The translations under genes and the position numbers were made by a program. Below the pieces are notes generated by a model. It worked only from the letters and a program-made list of their open reading frames with translations. It did no database searches and was not told the DNA's origin. From Heyndrickxia oleronia (GTDB taxonomy: Bacteria > Bacillota > Bacilli > Bacillales > Bacillaceae_C), in NCBI RefSeq assembly GCF_017809215.1, contig NZ_CP065424.1, forward strand, positions 4,676,001-4,740,000: a stretch of DNA of 64,000 nucleotides, given 5' to 3'. Below, in pieces: positions 51,478-60,434 of this stretch. Position 1 is the stretch's first letter, and each line of letters opens with the position of its first letter.

Positions 51478-53682
51478 TTATATTTTAGTAATAGGAGCAA
51501 ATTCAGCTAAGAGACGTTTAATACCTACAGGACTTGGAAAAGCAATATCTAATTCGATTCCATTGCCTTCTCCTTTAACACTAACTACAGTCCCTATTCC
51601 CCATTTTTTATGTTCCGCTTTATCACCTACTACCCAAGCAGCATCATTCCCACCGGAGCTTGCTGGAACAGGTCTTGTCACTGGACGATTCATAGTAGGG
51701 TTAGAACCGAATGGTTTCTTAATTTGTTTCGCTTGCTTATGAACTGGTTCTACTAAATCCTCAGGGATTTCACTAATAAAACGAGAAACAGGATTCATGT
51801 TCGTGCGGCCAAATAATGTTCGCATACCTGCATTTGTTAAATACAACTCTTCCTCCGCTCGCGTAATCCCAACATACGCCAAGCGTCTTTCTTCCTCCAT
51901 TTCCGCTTCGTCCATTAAGGATCTGTTATGAGGAAAAACTCCTTCCTCAAGTCCAATTAAAAATACAACTGGAAACTCTAAACCTTTGGCAGAGTGGAGT
52001 GTCATCAACACACATGTCTCACTTTTTGTTTCTTCCTCATCAAGACGATCAATATCTGCAACTAAAGCGAGATCAGTTAAAAACGCTACTAAGCTCTTAT
52101 CCTCATTTGCCTCTTCGAAATTCTTCGTTACTGATAAAAATTCATCGATATTTTCAAGTCTACCTTGGGACTCCAAGGTTTTTTCAACCTTTAACATGTC
52201 TCTGTAACCTGATTTTTCAAGAACTTCTTCGACTAATTCAGTGACAGATAAGTATTCCTGCATCCCAGTATACCCTTTTATAAGTTCGTAAAATTCATAG
52301 GCTGCTTTGGCTACTTTCGGGCTTACCCCGATAAAATCAATTTCCTTTAATGCATCCATAATTGAAATATCATGTTCAGCAGCATATCGAGCCATTTTAT
52401 CGAAGGAGGTTGCCCCAATCCCACGTTTTGGAACATTTATAACACGTTGTAAACTAATGTCATCATTTGGATTCGCAATGAGCCTTAAGTACGCTAGTAT
52501 ATCTTTGATTTCCTTTCGATCGTAGAACTTAATTCCACCAACAATGTTATATTCAATATTTGATTTTAAGAAAACTTCCTCAATCACACGTGATTGTGCA
52601 TTGGTTCGGTAAAGTATAGCAATATCAGAAAGCTTACGTGCACCCGAGCTTGTCAGCTCTTTTATTTTACCTGCAACATATTGTGCTTCAGATTGCTCAC
52701 TATCTGCACGATAATAGACAATTTTGGGGCCATCCTGATTTTCTGTCCATAAATTTTTCGGTTTACGATTAGCATTATTTTTTATCACTTCATTTGCCGC
52801 GTGAAGAATTCTTTTCGTTGAACGATAATTTTGTTCAAGTAAGATTACTTTTGCCTGAGGATAATCTTTCTCAAAGGATAGAATATTAGCAATATCTGCA
52901 CCACGCCAGCGATAGATCGATTGGTCGGAATCACCCACTACACAAAGGTTTTGAAAACGGGATGCAAGCATTTTTACAAGCGTATATTGGGCTCGGTTTG
53001 TATCCTGATATTCATCGACATGGATATATTGAAACTTTCTTTGATAGTATTCTAAAACTTCTGGAACCCGTTGAAATAATTGAATGGTTTTCATGATGAG
53101 GTCATCGAAATCTAGCGCTTGATTTTTTCTTAAGCGCTTTTGGTATTCCTCATATACATCACTAACAACTTGTTCATAAAATCCACCGACAAGCTTTGAA
53201 TACTCTTCAGGATCCACTAATTCATTTTTCGCACTGCTAATGGATCCTAGAATGGTTCTAGGATCAAATTTCTTTGGATCAATATTTTTGTCCTTTAAAA
53301 TTCCTTTAATAACCGATTGCTGGTCCGTTGAATCCAGAATCGTAAAGTTTCTGTTAAAGCCGATTCGATCGATATCTCTTCTTAATATCCGCACACACAT
53401 AGAGTGAAATGTTGAAATCCATACATCCTCTGCTGCACCACCCATAATACTTCCAATCCGTTCCTTCATTTCTTTCGCAGCCTTATTCGTAAAGGTGATC
53501 GCTAAAATATTGTATGGATTTATACCTTTTTCTACCATTAAGAACGCCACTCGATGGGTCAGAACTCTTGTCTTTCCACTTCCTGCTCCTGCCATAAGTA
53601 GCAAGGGACCATCTGTTGTTTTCACTGCTTCCTGTTGCTGAGGATTCAAGCCATTTAAAAGCCGATCCGTTAAAAATTGCAT
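51478..53682 (-). CDS. pcrA: ATP-dependent DNA helicase PcrA
   Basis: A 734-residue UvrD/PcrA superfamily 1 helicase. Walker A AGAGSGKT is at 31-38. YIHVDEYQDTN (motif II), GDSDQSIYRWRGAD, TLHSAKGLEFPVVFL (motif V) and LAYVGITRAEEELY (motif VI) are all intact. The C-terminal Tudor-like tail AEHKKWGIGTVVSVKG binds RNA polymerase. Role in repair and replication-transcription conflict. Confidence 0.98.
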   Translation of the reverse strand: MQFLTDRLLNGLNPQQQEAVKTTDGPLLLMAGAGSGKTRVLTHRVAFLMVEKGINPYNILAITFTNKAAKEMKERIGSIMGGAAEDVWISTFHSMCVRILRRDIDRIGFNRNFTILDSTDQQSVIKGILKDKNIDPKKFDPRTILGSISSAKNELVDPEEYSKLVGGFYEQVVSDVYEEYQKRLRKNQALDFDDLIMKTIQLFQRVPEVLEYYQRKFQYIHVDEYQDTNRAQYTLVKMLASRFQNLCVVGDSDQSIYRWRGADIANILSFEKDYPQAKVILLEQNYRSTKRILHAANEVIKNNANRKPKNLWTENQDGPKIVYYRADSEQSEAQYVAGKIKELTSSGARKLSDIAILYRTNAQSRVIEEVFLKSNIEYNIVGGIKFYDRKEIKDILAYLRLIANPNDDISLQRVINVPKRGIGATSFDKMARYAAEHDISIMDALKEIDFIGVSPKVAKAAYEFYELIKGYTGMQEYLSVTELVEEVLEKSGYRDMLKVEKTLESQGRLENIDEFLSVTKNFEEANEDKSLVAFLTDLALVADIDRLDEEETKSETCVLMTLHSAKGLEFPVVFLIGLEEGVFPHNRSLMDEAEMEEERRLAYVGITRAEEELYLTNAGMRTLFGRTNMNPVSRFISEIPEDLVEPVHKQAKQIKKPFGSNPTMNRPVTRPVPASSGGNDAAWVVGDKAEHKKWGIGTVVSVKGEGNGIELDIAFPSPVGIKRLLAEFAPITKI

Positions 53683-53748
53683 ATTTTCAACACCACCATT
53701 CAGAACATTTGTTCCTATTATAATTATATATGATCTAGTCTGTCTACC

Positions 53749-54435
53749 TTAATTCATAACTGCTTTCACAGTTTTCAATGCCTCTCCAAAGTTTTCATAG
53801 AGTGCATTACCTACTACGATAACATCAGCAAATTGTCCCATTTCTTTCGCCTGTGCAGCATTTTTAATGCCCCCACCATAAAATAAGGTTGTATTATTCA
53901 AATACCTTTTTGCTGATTTTACCAGATTTACATCACCGTATTTTCCACTGTACTCCAAGTAGAAAATTGGCATTTTAAATAAATTCTCAGCCATCATTGC
54001 GTAAGCAACGACATCATCTTCATCTAAATTGGCATTAGCCGAAGTCATCTTGGCTGCTTTGCAATCTTCGTTTAAGATACAATAACCCTCTACAAGAATT
54101 TCATCCCAATTCATCAGAACACCATAATCTTTCACCGCTTGATGATGTATCCCTTTTATCCATTTTACATCCGTGCTATTTAAAACAGTTGGGATAAAAT
54201 ATAAATCAAACCCAGGTGTAATCGATTCAAGATTTGAAATTTCTAATACACATGGTACTGTATATCTTCTAACTCTTGACATTAAATTAAGAACATTGTC
54301 CAATGTAACTCCGTCAGATCCACCAATAATAATGGCACTAGTACCTGATTCACATACTCTTTCCAAATCGGAGTCTGATATTTCCTTATTAGGATCTAAT
54401 TTAAAGGCGTGGCGCCATTCGCGAACGTCATACAT
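53749..54435 (-). CDS. pcrB: Heptaprenylglyceryl phosphate synthase PcrB
   Basis: A 228-residue TIM-barrel protein from MYDVREWRHAFKLDPNKEIS, giving the same length as the B. subtilis enzyme. GGSDGVTLDNVL, FYLEYSGKYGDV and the phosphate-binding FYGGGIKNAAQAKEM and VIVVGNALYE segments are present. It transfers heptaprenyl diphosphate onto glycerol-1-phosphate. A start 18 bases upstream (MGDFIR, GGAGG spacing eight) is also possible. 67 bp before pcrA. Confidence 0.95.
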   Translation of the reverse strand: MYDVREWRHAFKLDPNKEISDSDLERVCESGTSAIIIGGSDGVTLDNVLNLMSRVRRYTVPCVLEISNLESITPGFDLYFIPTVLNSTDVKWIKGIHHQAVKDYGVLMNWDEILVEGYCILNEDCKAAKMTSANANLDEDDVVAYAMMAENLFKMPIFYLEYSGKYGDVNLVKSAKRYLNNTTLFYGGGIKNAAQAKEMGQFADVIVVGNALYENFGEALKTVKAVMN

Positions 54436-54766
54436 CCGAATAAAATCCCCCATTCTATATTCCTCCATCATTATAGCATTTGATTGAACTAGCAAAAAAG
54501 GATTTCCATATTTATTTGGTAGGGAAAAAAATGTAAGTGGTACATATAAAATAAGAAGGGCTGTTTAGGCTCTGATTCAAAAGAACTATTGTGAAATGAA
54601 TTTATATTATGAAATATTAATACTTTTAGGAAAATTTGAAAATTTATTGATGGTTTATCACAATAATTTCGTGTTATTTTCCCAAGTTATTTGACCTAGA
54701 AAGTGTGCTATTATTAGGTTAAGAACTTTTCCACCAAGCAATAAAATTTGTTAGGAGGATGAAAAA
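54436..54766. other. Gene-free interval between pcrB and the 42-residue ORF
   Basis: Divergent promoter region of pcrB and the plus-strand small ORF. No operator or riboswitch was recognised. Confidence 0.4.
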
Positions 54767-54895
54767 ATGAAAATTGAAAAAGTAAAAACAGAACAGAAAC
54801 CAGCGAAGATTACTAAACGAGAGATTGACATTCTGATTTTCAAAATTGATAGGTTATTAAATGAAAGTCATCCAAGTGAATTACAAAAGGCTTGA
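54767..54895 (+). CDS. Unrecognised 42-residue protein
   Basis: A short ORF starting MKIEKVKTEQKPAKITKREI and ending in LNESHPSELQKA, with TAGGAGGATG at about ten bases upstream and a strong terminator immediately after, so it is a complete transcription unit. It is basic in the N-terminal half and has one predicted amphipathic helix (IDILIFKIDRLLNES). It has no signal peptide, so it is not itself a typical secreted propeptide. It lies upstream of the receptor gene on the same strand. Function unknown. Confidence 0.6.
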   Translation: MKIEKVKTEQKPAKITKREIDILIFKIDRLLNESHPSELQKA

Positions 54896-54904
54896 TTATA
54901 TAAA

Positions 54905-54929
54905 GGGCTTTTGAATAGTTCAAAAGCCC
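54905..54929 (+). terminator. Terminator of the 42-residue ORF
   Basis: GGGCTTTTGAA / TTCAAAAGCCC (11-bp perfect stem, 3-base loop), followed by CCTCTTTC. Confidence 0.85.
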
Positions 54930-55114
54930 CCTCTTTCAATAATTAATTGTTAAAGGGATATTTTTGCTCTATTCTAAATATAATGAATATAAGTAATCTG
55001 TACCATCACAATTTCACTAGATAAGTAGAATCACCTAAATAATTTTCATATTATTACCACTTCACATAATTTTTAATATATAATAAAGGAAATATGTAGG
55101 TTCAGGTGATTACT

Positions 55115-56380
55115 ATGAATATCGGTGCCATCATAAAATTAAATAGAATTAATCAAAACCTAACCCAAGAAGACCTCGCAGATGGAATTATTTCTATTTC
55201 TTATCTATCGAAAATTGAGAATGGTAAGATTGAACCAAATGAAGAGGTGATCAAACTTCTTTGTCGTAAACTAGGAATTCAAGTGAATAATCAAATAGAT
55301 GACAGTATTAGAGAAAAGTGTCACGAATGGTTTCGCTTACTATTGACTTCTTCGGATATTGCTGAATTGAAAAAAATGTTTGTAGAAATAACTGAATTAT
55401 TAAAAGTTATCCATAATTCAGAGTTACAAATACTGGTTAATATTCATATGATTAGGTATTACTTAAAAATTGGTGATACTGACAATGCCATACAAAAAGT
55501 GAATTCATTAAAGGATGTTAGTGGTACTTTTAATAATCTTCAAAAATACTATTGGTATAAATTTAATGGGAATTATTATTCAATCATTGAAGAGGAAAAC
55601 GAAGCTCTGCATAACTACACATTAGCCGAAGACCTTATTCCAAGCATTGAATTATCCCAAGAGGAAGTGGCAGATTTACAATACGCACTTTCCGTTACAT
55701 ATAGCAAATTTCGTTTAACATCTGAAGCACAAAGTTATGCAAACAAAGCTTTAGAGTATTATCGACAAGTCTATCATTTTTCTCGATGTGCAGAGTGTCA
55801 CCTAGTTCTTGGTATTTGTTATAGAAGAATTAATAATCATGATAAGGCTATTAAAAATTATAATTTAGCTAAACAACTTGCGGAGAGCACTGATAAGAAG
55901 GAAATTATACTATTAACACATCTAAATATCGGTTATTTATATTTTGTAAAAGAAGATACAACAGAAGCAATTAAACATTTGGATATTATAATAAATGATA
56001 ATGAATCACCAATTCACATGCGATTGTATGCAATTACCTCAATTATTGGAAAATGTTACAGCATAAATAATTTGGAAGAAACAAGAAAAAGAATTCAGCA
56101 AGGTCTTGATTTAATTAATTCAGATAATAGGAGTAAATATTTAGCATTTTACTATGAAATTCTTTGTCATTTATATCTAATTGATGAAAGAAATGAAGAA
56201 TTTGAAGAACTTATGGTTAATAAATTTATTCCTTATCTAAAAGATACAAAAAACCACGCCAAATTAACAGAATTCTCGGAAATGCTCGGAAACTATTTCT
56301 GGAAAAAACACAAATATAAAAACGCTGCAACTTATTATAACTTAGTAAATAATTCATATAAAAAAATTATTCAAATATAG
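55115..56380 (+). CDS. RRNPP-type HTH/TPR quorum-sensing receptor
   Basis: A 421-residue protein. Residues ~4-58 are an XRE-type HTH (IGAIIKLNRINQNLTQEDLA, then SYLSKIENGKIEPNEEVIKLL). The remainder is tandem TPR-like helices (clear in NYTLAEDLIPSIE, ANKALEYYRQVYHFSRCAECHLVLGICYRR, KAIKNYNLAKQLAEST, GDTDNAIQKVNSL). Length and layout match NprR/PlcR-type receptors that bind a small internalised peptide and control target genes. A secreted propeptide gene follows 14 bp downstream. The ATG has AGGTGA six bases upstream. Subfamily within RRNPP is not decided. Confidence 0.85.
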   Translation: MNIGAIIKLNRINQNLTQEDLADGIISISYLSKIENGKIEPNEEVIKLLCRKLGIQVNNQIDDSIREKCHEWFRLLLTSSDIAELKKMFVEITELLKVIHNSELQILVNIHMIRYYLKIGDTDNAIQKVNSLKDVSGTFNNLQKYYWYKFNGNYYSIIEEENEALHNYTLAEDLIPSIELSQEEVADLQYALSVTYSKFRLTSEAQSYANKALEYYRQVYHFSRCAECHLVLGICYRRINNHDKAIKNYNLAKQLAESTDKKEIILLTHLNIGYLYFVKEDTTEAIKHLDIIINDNESPIHMRLYAITSIIGKCYSINNLEETRKRIQQGLDLINSDNRSKYLAFYYEILCHLYLIDERNEEFEELMVNKFIPYLKDTKNHAKLTEFSEMLGNYFWKKHKYKNAATYYNLVNNSYKKIIQI

Positions 56381-56393
56381 GGGGATTTTAAAA

Positions 56394-56552
56394 ATGAAAA
56401 AGTTAATGATTTCTACCGCTGTTACTTCATTACTATTATGTGGGGCTCTAATTGTAAATTTCAATTTTCAACATGATAAAGGCAAGGATATTGCTGCTGG
56501 TGGCGGTGAATTAGAACCAAGAGTTCTTTCAACTAGAAGTATTATAGCCTAA
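56394..56552 (+). CDS. Putative secreted signalling propeptide (52 residues)
   Basis: A small ORF starting MKKLMISTAVTSLLLCGALI: a Lys-rich N-terminus, a ~17-residue hydrophobic core, then a polar tail with KGKDIAAGGGELEPRVLSTR. GGGGGA lies eight bases before the ATG and merges with the receptor stop codon, so the two are cotranscribed. This is the form of NprX, PapR and Phr precursors, which are exported, trimmed to 5-8 residues and re-imported. The mature peptide probably derives from the C-terminal ~15 residues, but the exact cut cannot be read. No homologue is claimed. Confidence 0.75.
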   Translation: MKKLMISTAVTSLLLCGALIVNFNFQHDKGKDIAAGGGELEPRVLSTRSIIA

Positions 56553-56556
56553 TTAA

Positions 56557-56596
56557 AAAAAGAAGAAGTAAAAACCACTTTTACTTCTTCTTTTTT
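56557..56596 (+). terminator. Terminator of the receptor/propeptide operon
   Basis: AAAAGAAGAAGTAAAA / TTTTACTTCTTCTTTT with a short loop, then T-rich sequence; the strong terminator defines the end of the two-gene unit. Confidence 0.85.
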
Positions 56597-56643
56597 ATTT
56601 TCCACAAAAAAAACAGCATGATCCCATGCTATTTTTACAATTA

Positions 56644-56964
56644 CTATTCCGTCTCTTCTTTTTTCTCTAATCCTTTATCCTTAATTCTTTCCAACACCAT
56701 CTCATAAGAATCATTTCCATAATTTAAGCAACGTTTGACACGAGAAATGGTTGCTGTACTTGCACCTGTTTCGTCTTCAATTACATGATAGGTTTTTTTC
56801 TCACGGAGCATTCTTGCTACTTCTAAGCGCTGGGCTAAAGATTGGATTTCATTGATTGTGCAAAGATCATCAAAAAATCGATAGCATTCTTCAATATCTT
56901 TCAGTGAAAGCACCGATTCAAATAATTGATCCAATGCTCTTCCACGAAGTTTTTCTATTTGCAT
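56644..56964 (-). CDS. yerC: TrpR-like protein YerC
   Basis: A 106-residue protein of the YerC/YecD (TrpR-like) family: RALDQLFESVLSLKDIEECY, the AQRLEVARMLREKKTYHVI segment and the HTH GASTATISRVKRCLNYG. Function is not established; the fold implies DNA binding. It lies 75 bp upstream of yerB on the same strand, the same order as in B. subtilis. Confidence 0.9.
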   Translation of the reverse strand: MQIEKLRGRALDQLFESVLSLKDIEECYRFFDDLCTINEIQSLAQRLEVARMLREKKTYHVIEDETGASTATISRVKRCLNYGNDSYEMVLERIKDKGLEKKEETE

Positions 56965-57039
56965 TAGTAATCTCCCCTATTTTTTCATTAGTTTTATATT
57001 TATTTTAAAATATGGACGTTTTGTATTAACAATAGTGAT

Positions 57040-58083
57040 TTACATGTTTTTAAATGATACATCACTCAGACTTGGAACGATATTAATCCACGTTTTACCT
57101 GGCAAAAGTTTGATTGGTTCCCCGTTTTCATATGGGATAATCTCCCCTTCGATATTGTTCCATGCAATTTCCCGGTACATTCCGTTCTGGACTATATATG
57201 CTTTTCCACCGGAGGTTACATTAATGTCTCGACGACCTTCATTATCAATGATATGATGTTCCATTTCAACAATAATAAGATTATCAATTAATACTGGCTC
57301 ATTTGAATCCTCATCAATTGTTTGTTCATCGTCGGAATATCTTAACAGCTTCTTAATCTCATTATTATATTCATATTTCACATTAAATACATTGCTTTTC
57401 GAATAAGTAATGTCTATTTGATTTATCTCTTCTCCATAAATTTGCTGTATTTCATCATTTGTTGCAAATTCCAATGGATGTGGTGCGAAGTCCATATTGA
57501 TATCTCTTAACTCTGCACCTTTTAAAATATTATCATATGTGATATATGAGTTATGTGGTGCTTGACGATCGCTTGTACGTTCGAACAAGGTGCCATCATA
57601 TTGCATCCCATTTATATGATCAATATATCCGTTCTCCAGCATCGTATAGGCTTCAGGACTGTAGCCATGTGCTACATAAAGACTGTTATACCCCTTAGCT
57701 AAATCGATAAAATAATCTCTTGCACTTCGGACAGGTCCAATTTTATCCGGCTTTTCACTTTGAAATATTGCAAGAAAGCGTGTGATCTCCCCTTCAGCCA
57801 ATGCTTCAAAGATAATGTCCGCCTTACTTAGTCCTGATTGAGGTCTTGCTTTTGGATGATTATTGATCATAACAGCAATTGAGCGATTATTCGGCTCATT
57901 TTCTGTACCTAAACCCGTTAATGGAAAAGTGAATGTAGGCTCAAGTTCTTCCTGCTGGTCTCCCGAAACTTCCCCTCTTTCAGGAGCTTGTGCTGCTTCC
58001 TTTTTTGATTGCTCACGATGATTACAGGCAGACAACAATGTTAGCAACATAATCATCATGAAGATCAATCTCCGTTTACCCAT
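57040..58083 (-). CDS. yerB: DUF3048 lipoprotein YerB
   Basis: About 347 residues starting MGKRRLIFMMIMLLTLLSAC, a signal peptide with lipobox LLSAC. The mature part matches the DUF3048 family (NRSIAVMINNHPKARPQSGL, ADIIFEALAEGEITRFLAIF, GPVRSARDYFI, and PHNSY). The longer frame back to 58128 would put 15 residues before the signal and is coupled to the yerA stop; both starts are possible. Function unknown. Confidence 0.9.
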   Translation of the reverse strand: MGKRRLIFMMIMLLTLLSACNHREQSKKEAAQAPERGEVSGDQQEELEPTFTFPLTGLGTENEPNNRSIAVMINNHPKARPQSGLSKADIIFEALAEGEITRFLAIFQSEKPDKIGPVRSARDYFIDLAKGYNSLYVAHGYSPEAYTMLENGYIDHINGMQYDGTLFERTSDRQAPHNSYITYDNILKGAELRDINMDFAPHPLEFATNDEIQQIYGEEINQIDITYSKSNVFNVKYEYNNEIKKLLRYSDDEQTIDEDSNEPVLIDNLIIVEMEHHIIDNEGRRDINVTSGGKAYIVQNGMYREIAWNNIEGEIIPYENGEPIKLLPGKTWINIVPSLSDVSFKNM

Positions 58084-58129
58084 ATTCTTAAAACCCATCC
58101 CTTTTTTCAAAAGTATTCGCTTTAACATT

Positions 58130-59872
58130 TTACCGCATTATTGTTGGAAAGAGTACCGTTTTGTTCATTACATCATAAATTCCTCTCTGGGTAATTCTGA
58201 CATAAGGTAAATGAGTTGCTGAAAAAAATAACAAGGAATAAATTGGATCATTATGAGGATAGCCTCGATCTGCAAGCAGTTCCTTTAATTTTTTCTCCTC
58301 TTTGATTAAAAGATTCATTTCTTTATCTGACATAAATCCTGATAAACAAAGAGGAATTTCATGAATAACATCTCCATTTTCGGTTAAAACAATTCCCCCA
58401 CCCAATTCCTTCATCCGATCAAAAGCAAACATCATATCATTCTTGTTCTTCCCAATTAAAATGATATCCCCTGTACTTGAAAATGATGATGCAAATCCCA
58501 TAACATGACTAGAAAAACCTTTTACAATAGTATTCATTCTCCATGTTCCATCTCTGCCAATGAGTATCATAAAACTTTCATCATGATCTGTAGTAAGTTG
58601 ATCAGCAGAAACATCAAAGCTTACAGAATATGGTTTCGTAATTACATCATTTATCATTTCAATCCCAAATGGCATAGAAAATTGCATATCATCATACGTT
58701 AGTTTCCAATCCAATTCTAATGGAGCAAATCCATATTCCTTCCATTCTATATCCTGATCCTCAACATATACCATTCCATCTTTCTTTAACCATTTTCCTT
58801 TAGATAGAACGGCAATAGGAGTAGGATTTTTTTCATCTTCAAGAAAGTTTATACTTGCCACACGCCCTGTAGTAATAAGGCCATGTAAATGATCAATATT
58901 ATAATATCGAGCTACATTATAGGAGGCCATAAGATAAGCATCAATGACTGGAATCCCTTTTTCAATAGCCATACGAATCATCATATCCAATATTCCATTT
59001 TCATAAAATGCAGGAGTGGAGCCATCAGTATTAAAGAACATGGATCCGTATTGGTCTATTCCTAATCTTTTCATATCATCTAAAAGAACAGGTAAATCTG
59101 GACGAATCGATGAATGACGTAAAGAAACCATATAACCCTGCATTAAACGATCATAAACTTCTTCACCTGTCATTGCTTCATGGTCACAATCAGCCCCGAA
59201 TAACATCATTTTTGCTAATGTCTTTTCTGAAGCACCAGGAAAATGACCTTCTATTTTTTTCCTCATGCGCTTTGCCTCTTGAATCCAATGTAGAATTAAA
59301 TCATCTCCATCTAGAAGCTTCGGCCAGCTTGTTAATTCTCCACCTTGTAAAACTGCATCATGTTCAAGCCATGATTTTACTTCACTATGAGAAAATACTG
59401 TCTCCTCTTCCCTTAACTCTGTTTGGGAATCGAATCGACTCCACCAGTACATCGTGACTGGAGAATGGCGTAGCTCTCTTATCAAAGAAAACGCTTTCTT
59501 TTTTCCTAATTGCAAAGCAAGCACTAAATTGTCATTAACGATAGTCGTGGTCCCTGTTTCTGATGCATATCGTGCAAAGGACTGGGGATTATATAATTGA
59601 AATGGGTGAACATGTGGCTCAATATAGCCTGGAACAAGAGTTAATCCAGAGCAATCAATAACCTCGCAATCGGTTGTATTATCAGGAAGTGCTTTCCCTG
59701 TATACACTATGCGATCTTCATAAATCCAAATATGACCGGTCATCCATTTTCGAAAAATCGAGTGTAAGTATTTAGCATTTTTCAAAAGAATCGTTGGTGA
59801 TTTCTTCCCGTTTAAAATAGCAACATGCTCGCGAATTTGCTTGTTTTTCCAACGGTATCTTTGGTCTAACAT
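58130..59872 (-). CDS. yerA: Adenine deaminase-related protein YerA
   Basis: About 580 residues of the amidohydrolase/adenine deaminase family: VPGYIEPHVHPFQLYN (metal HxH), ETGTTTIVND, EGHFPGAS and DHEAMTGEE. The downstream FFNTDGSTP replaces the metal-binding DD region typical of AdeC, so true adenine deaminase activity is doubtful. GGAGGG six bases before MLDQRYRWKN supports the start at 59872. yerB starts one base past its stop, so they are coupled. Confidence 0.88.
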   Translation of the reverse strand: MLDQRYRWKNKQIREHVAILNGKKSPTILLKNAKYLHSIFRKWMTGHIWIYEDRIVYTGKALPDNTTDCEVIDCSGLTLVPGYIEPHVHPFQLYNPQSFARYASETGTTTIVNDNLVLALQLGKKKAFSLIRELRHSPVTMYWWSRFDSQTELREEETVFSHSEVKSWLEHDAVLQGGELTSWPKLLDGDDLILHWIQEAKRMRKKIEGHFPGASEKTLAKMMLFGADCDHEAMTGEEVYDRLMQGYMVSLRHSSIRPDLPVLLDDMKRLGIDQYGSMFFNTDGSTPAFYENGILDMMIRMAIEKGIPVIDAYLMASYNVARYYNIDHLHGLITTGRVASINFLEDEKNPTPIAVLSKGKWLKKDGMVYVEDQDIEWKEYGFAPLELDWKLTYDDMQFSMPFGIEMINDVITKPYSVSFDVSADQLTTDHDESFMILIGRDGTWRMNTIVKGFSSHVMGFASSFSSTGDIILIGKNKNDMMFAFDRMKELGGGIVLTENGDVIHEIPLCLSGFMSDKEMNLLIKEEKKLKELLADRGYPHNDPIYSLLFFSATHLPYVRITQRGIYDVMNKTVLFPTIMR

Positions 59873-59986
59873 TAACATCCCTCCCTAAGGAGATATTTAC
59901 TTTTGCTTATAGTATCATATTTTACTGTTTAACGCAGTAAAGTTTTACAATAATTTTCAACTTATTTGTGAAGGGAGAACAATAAA

Positions 59987-60316
59987 ATGAAAATTACTCC
60001 TAATATTGGGATACTCAATGCATTAATTCGCATAACCTGCGGCTTAACCTTACTATCATGGTCAAGTGCAAAATTATCAAAAAAGCCATGGTGCAATTCG
60101 TATATTATTGTGATGATTTTAAGCGCAATGAAAGTGGCTGAAGGTATTGTCAGATATTGTCCTGTTACAGAACTATTGAAGAACGGACAAAATCCAATGG
60201 GCAGTAATAAAGGGAAAGAAGAACACTCAATGACTCCGGCAAAACATTCAGATAATCAAACAGATATCAATGTGATGAAAGAGATCAAGAACTTCCAAGA
60301 TCAATTAAAAGATTAA
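59987..60316 (+). CDS. DUF2892 small membrane protein
   Basis: A 109-residue protein with an N-terminal YgaP-type (DUF2892) region: ITPNIGILNALIRITCGLTLLSWSSAKLSK, then an IIVMILSAMKVAEGIVRYCPV helix with CP motif. The C-terminal ~45 residues are polar and probably cytoplasmic. GGGAG lies before the ATG. Divergent from yerA and convergent with purD. Function unknown. Confidence 0.8.
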   Translation: MKITPNIGILNALIRITCGLTLLSWSSAKLSKKPWCNSYIIVMILSAMKVAEGIVRYCPVTELLKNGQNPMGSNKGKEEHSMTPAKHSDNQTDINVMKEIKNFQDQLKD

Positions 60317-60390
60317 GCGCAAAAACTAATTCGCAAGCACCCAAAGGAACATACATTGCGGAATTGTTTTACACTTTCAGTTTGAAAAAA

Positions 60391-60431
60391 AATCGTAGGT
60401 GTCTTTTCATTTTTACTAGACACCTACGATT
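60391..60431. terminator. Terminator of purD
   Basis: AATCGTAGGTGTC / GACACCTACGATT, perfect 13-bp stem, four bases past the purD stop; bidirectional with the DUF2892 gene. Confidence 0.85.
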
Positions 60432-60434
60432 AAA

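Noticed and set aside
54767..54895. Spo0E-type phosphatase
   Set aside because: Lacks the SQELD motif and has no matching helical pattern, so no family was assigned.
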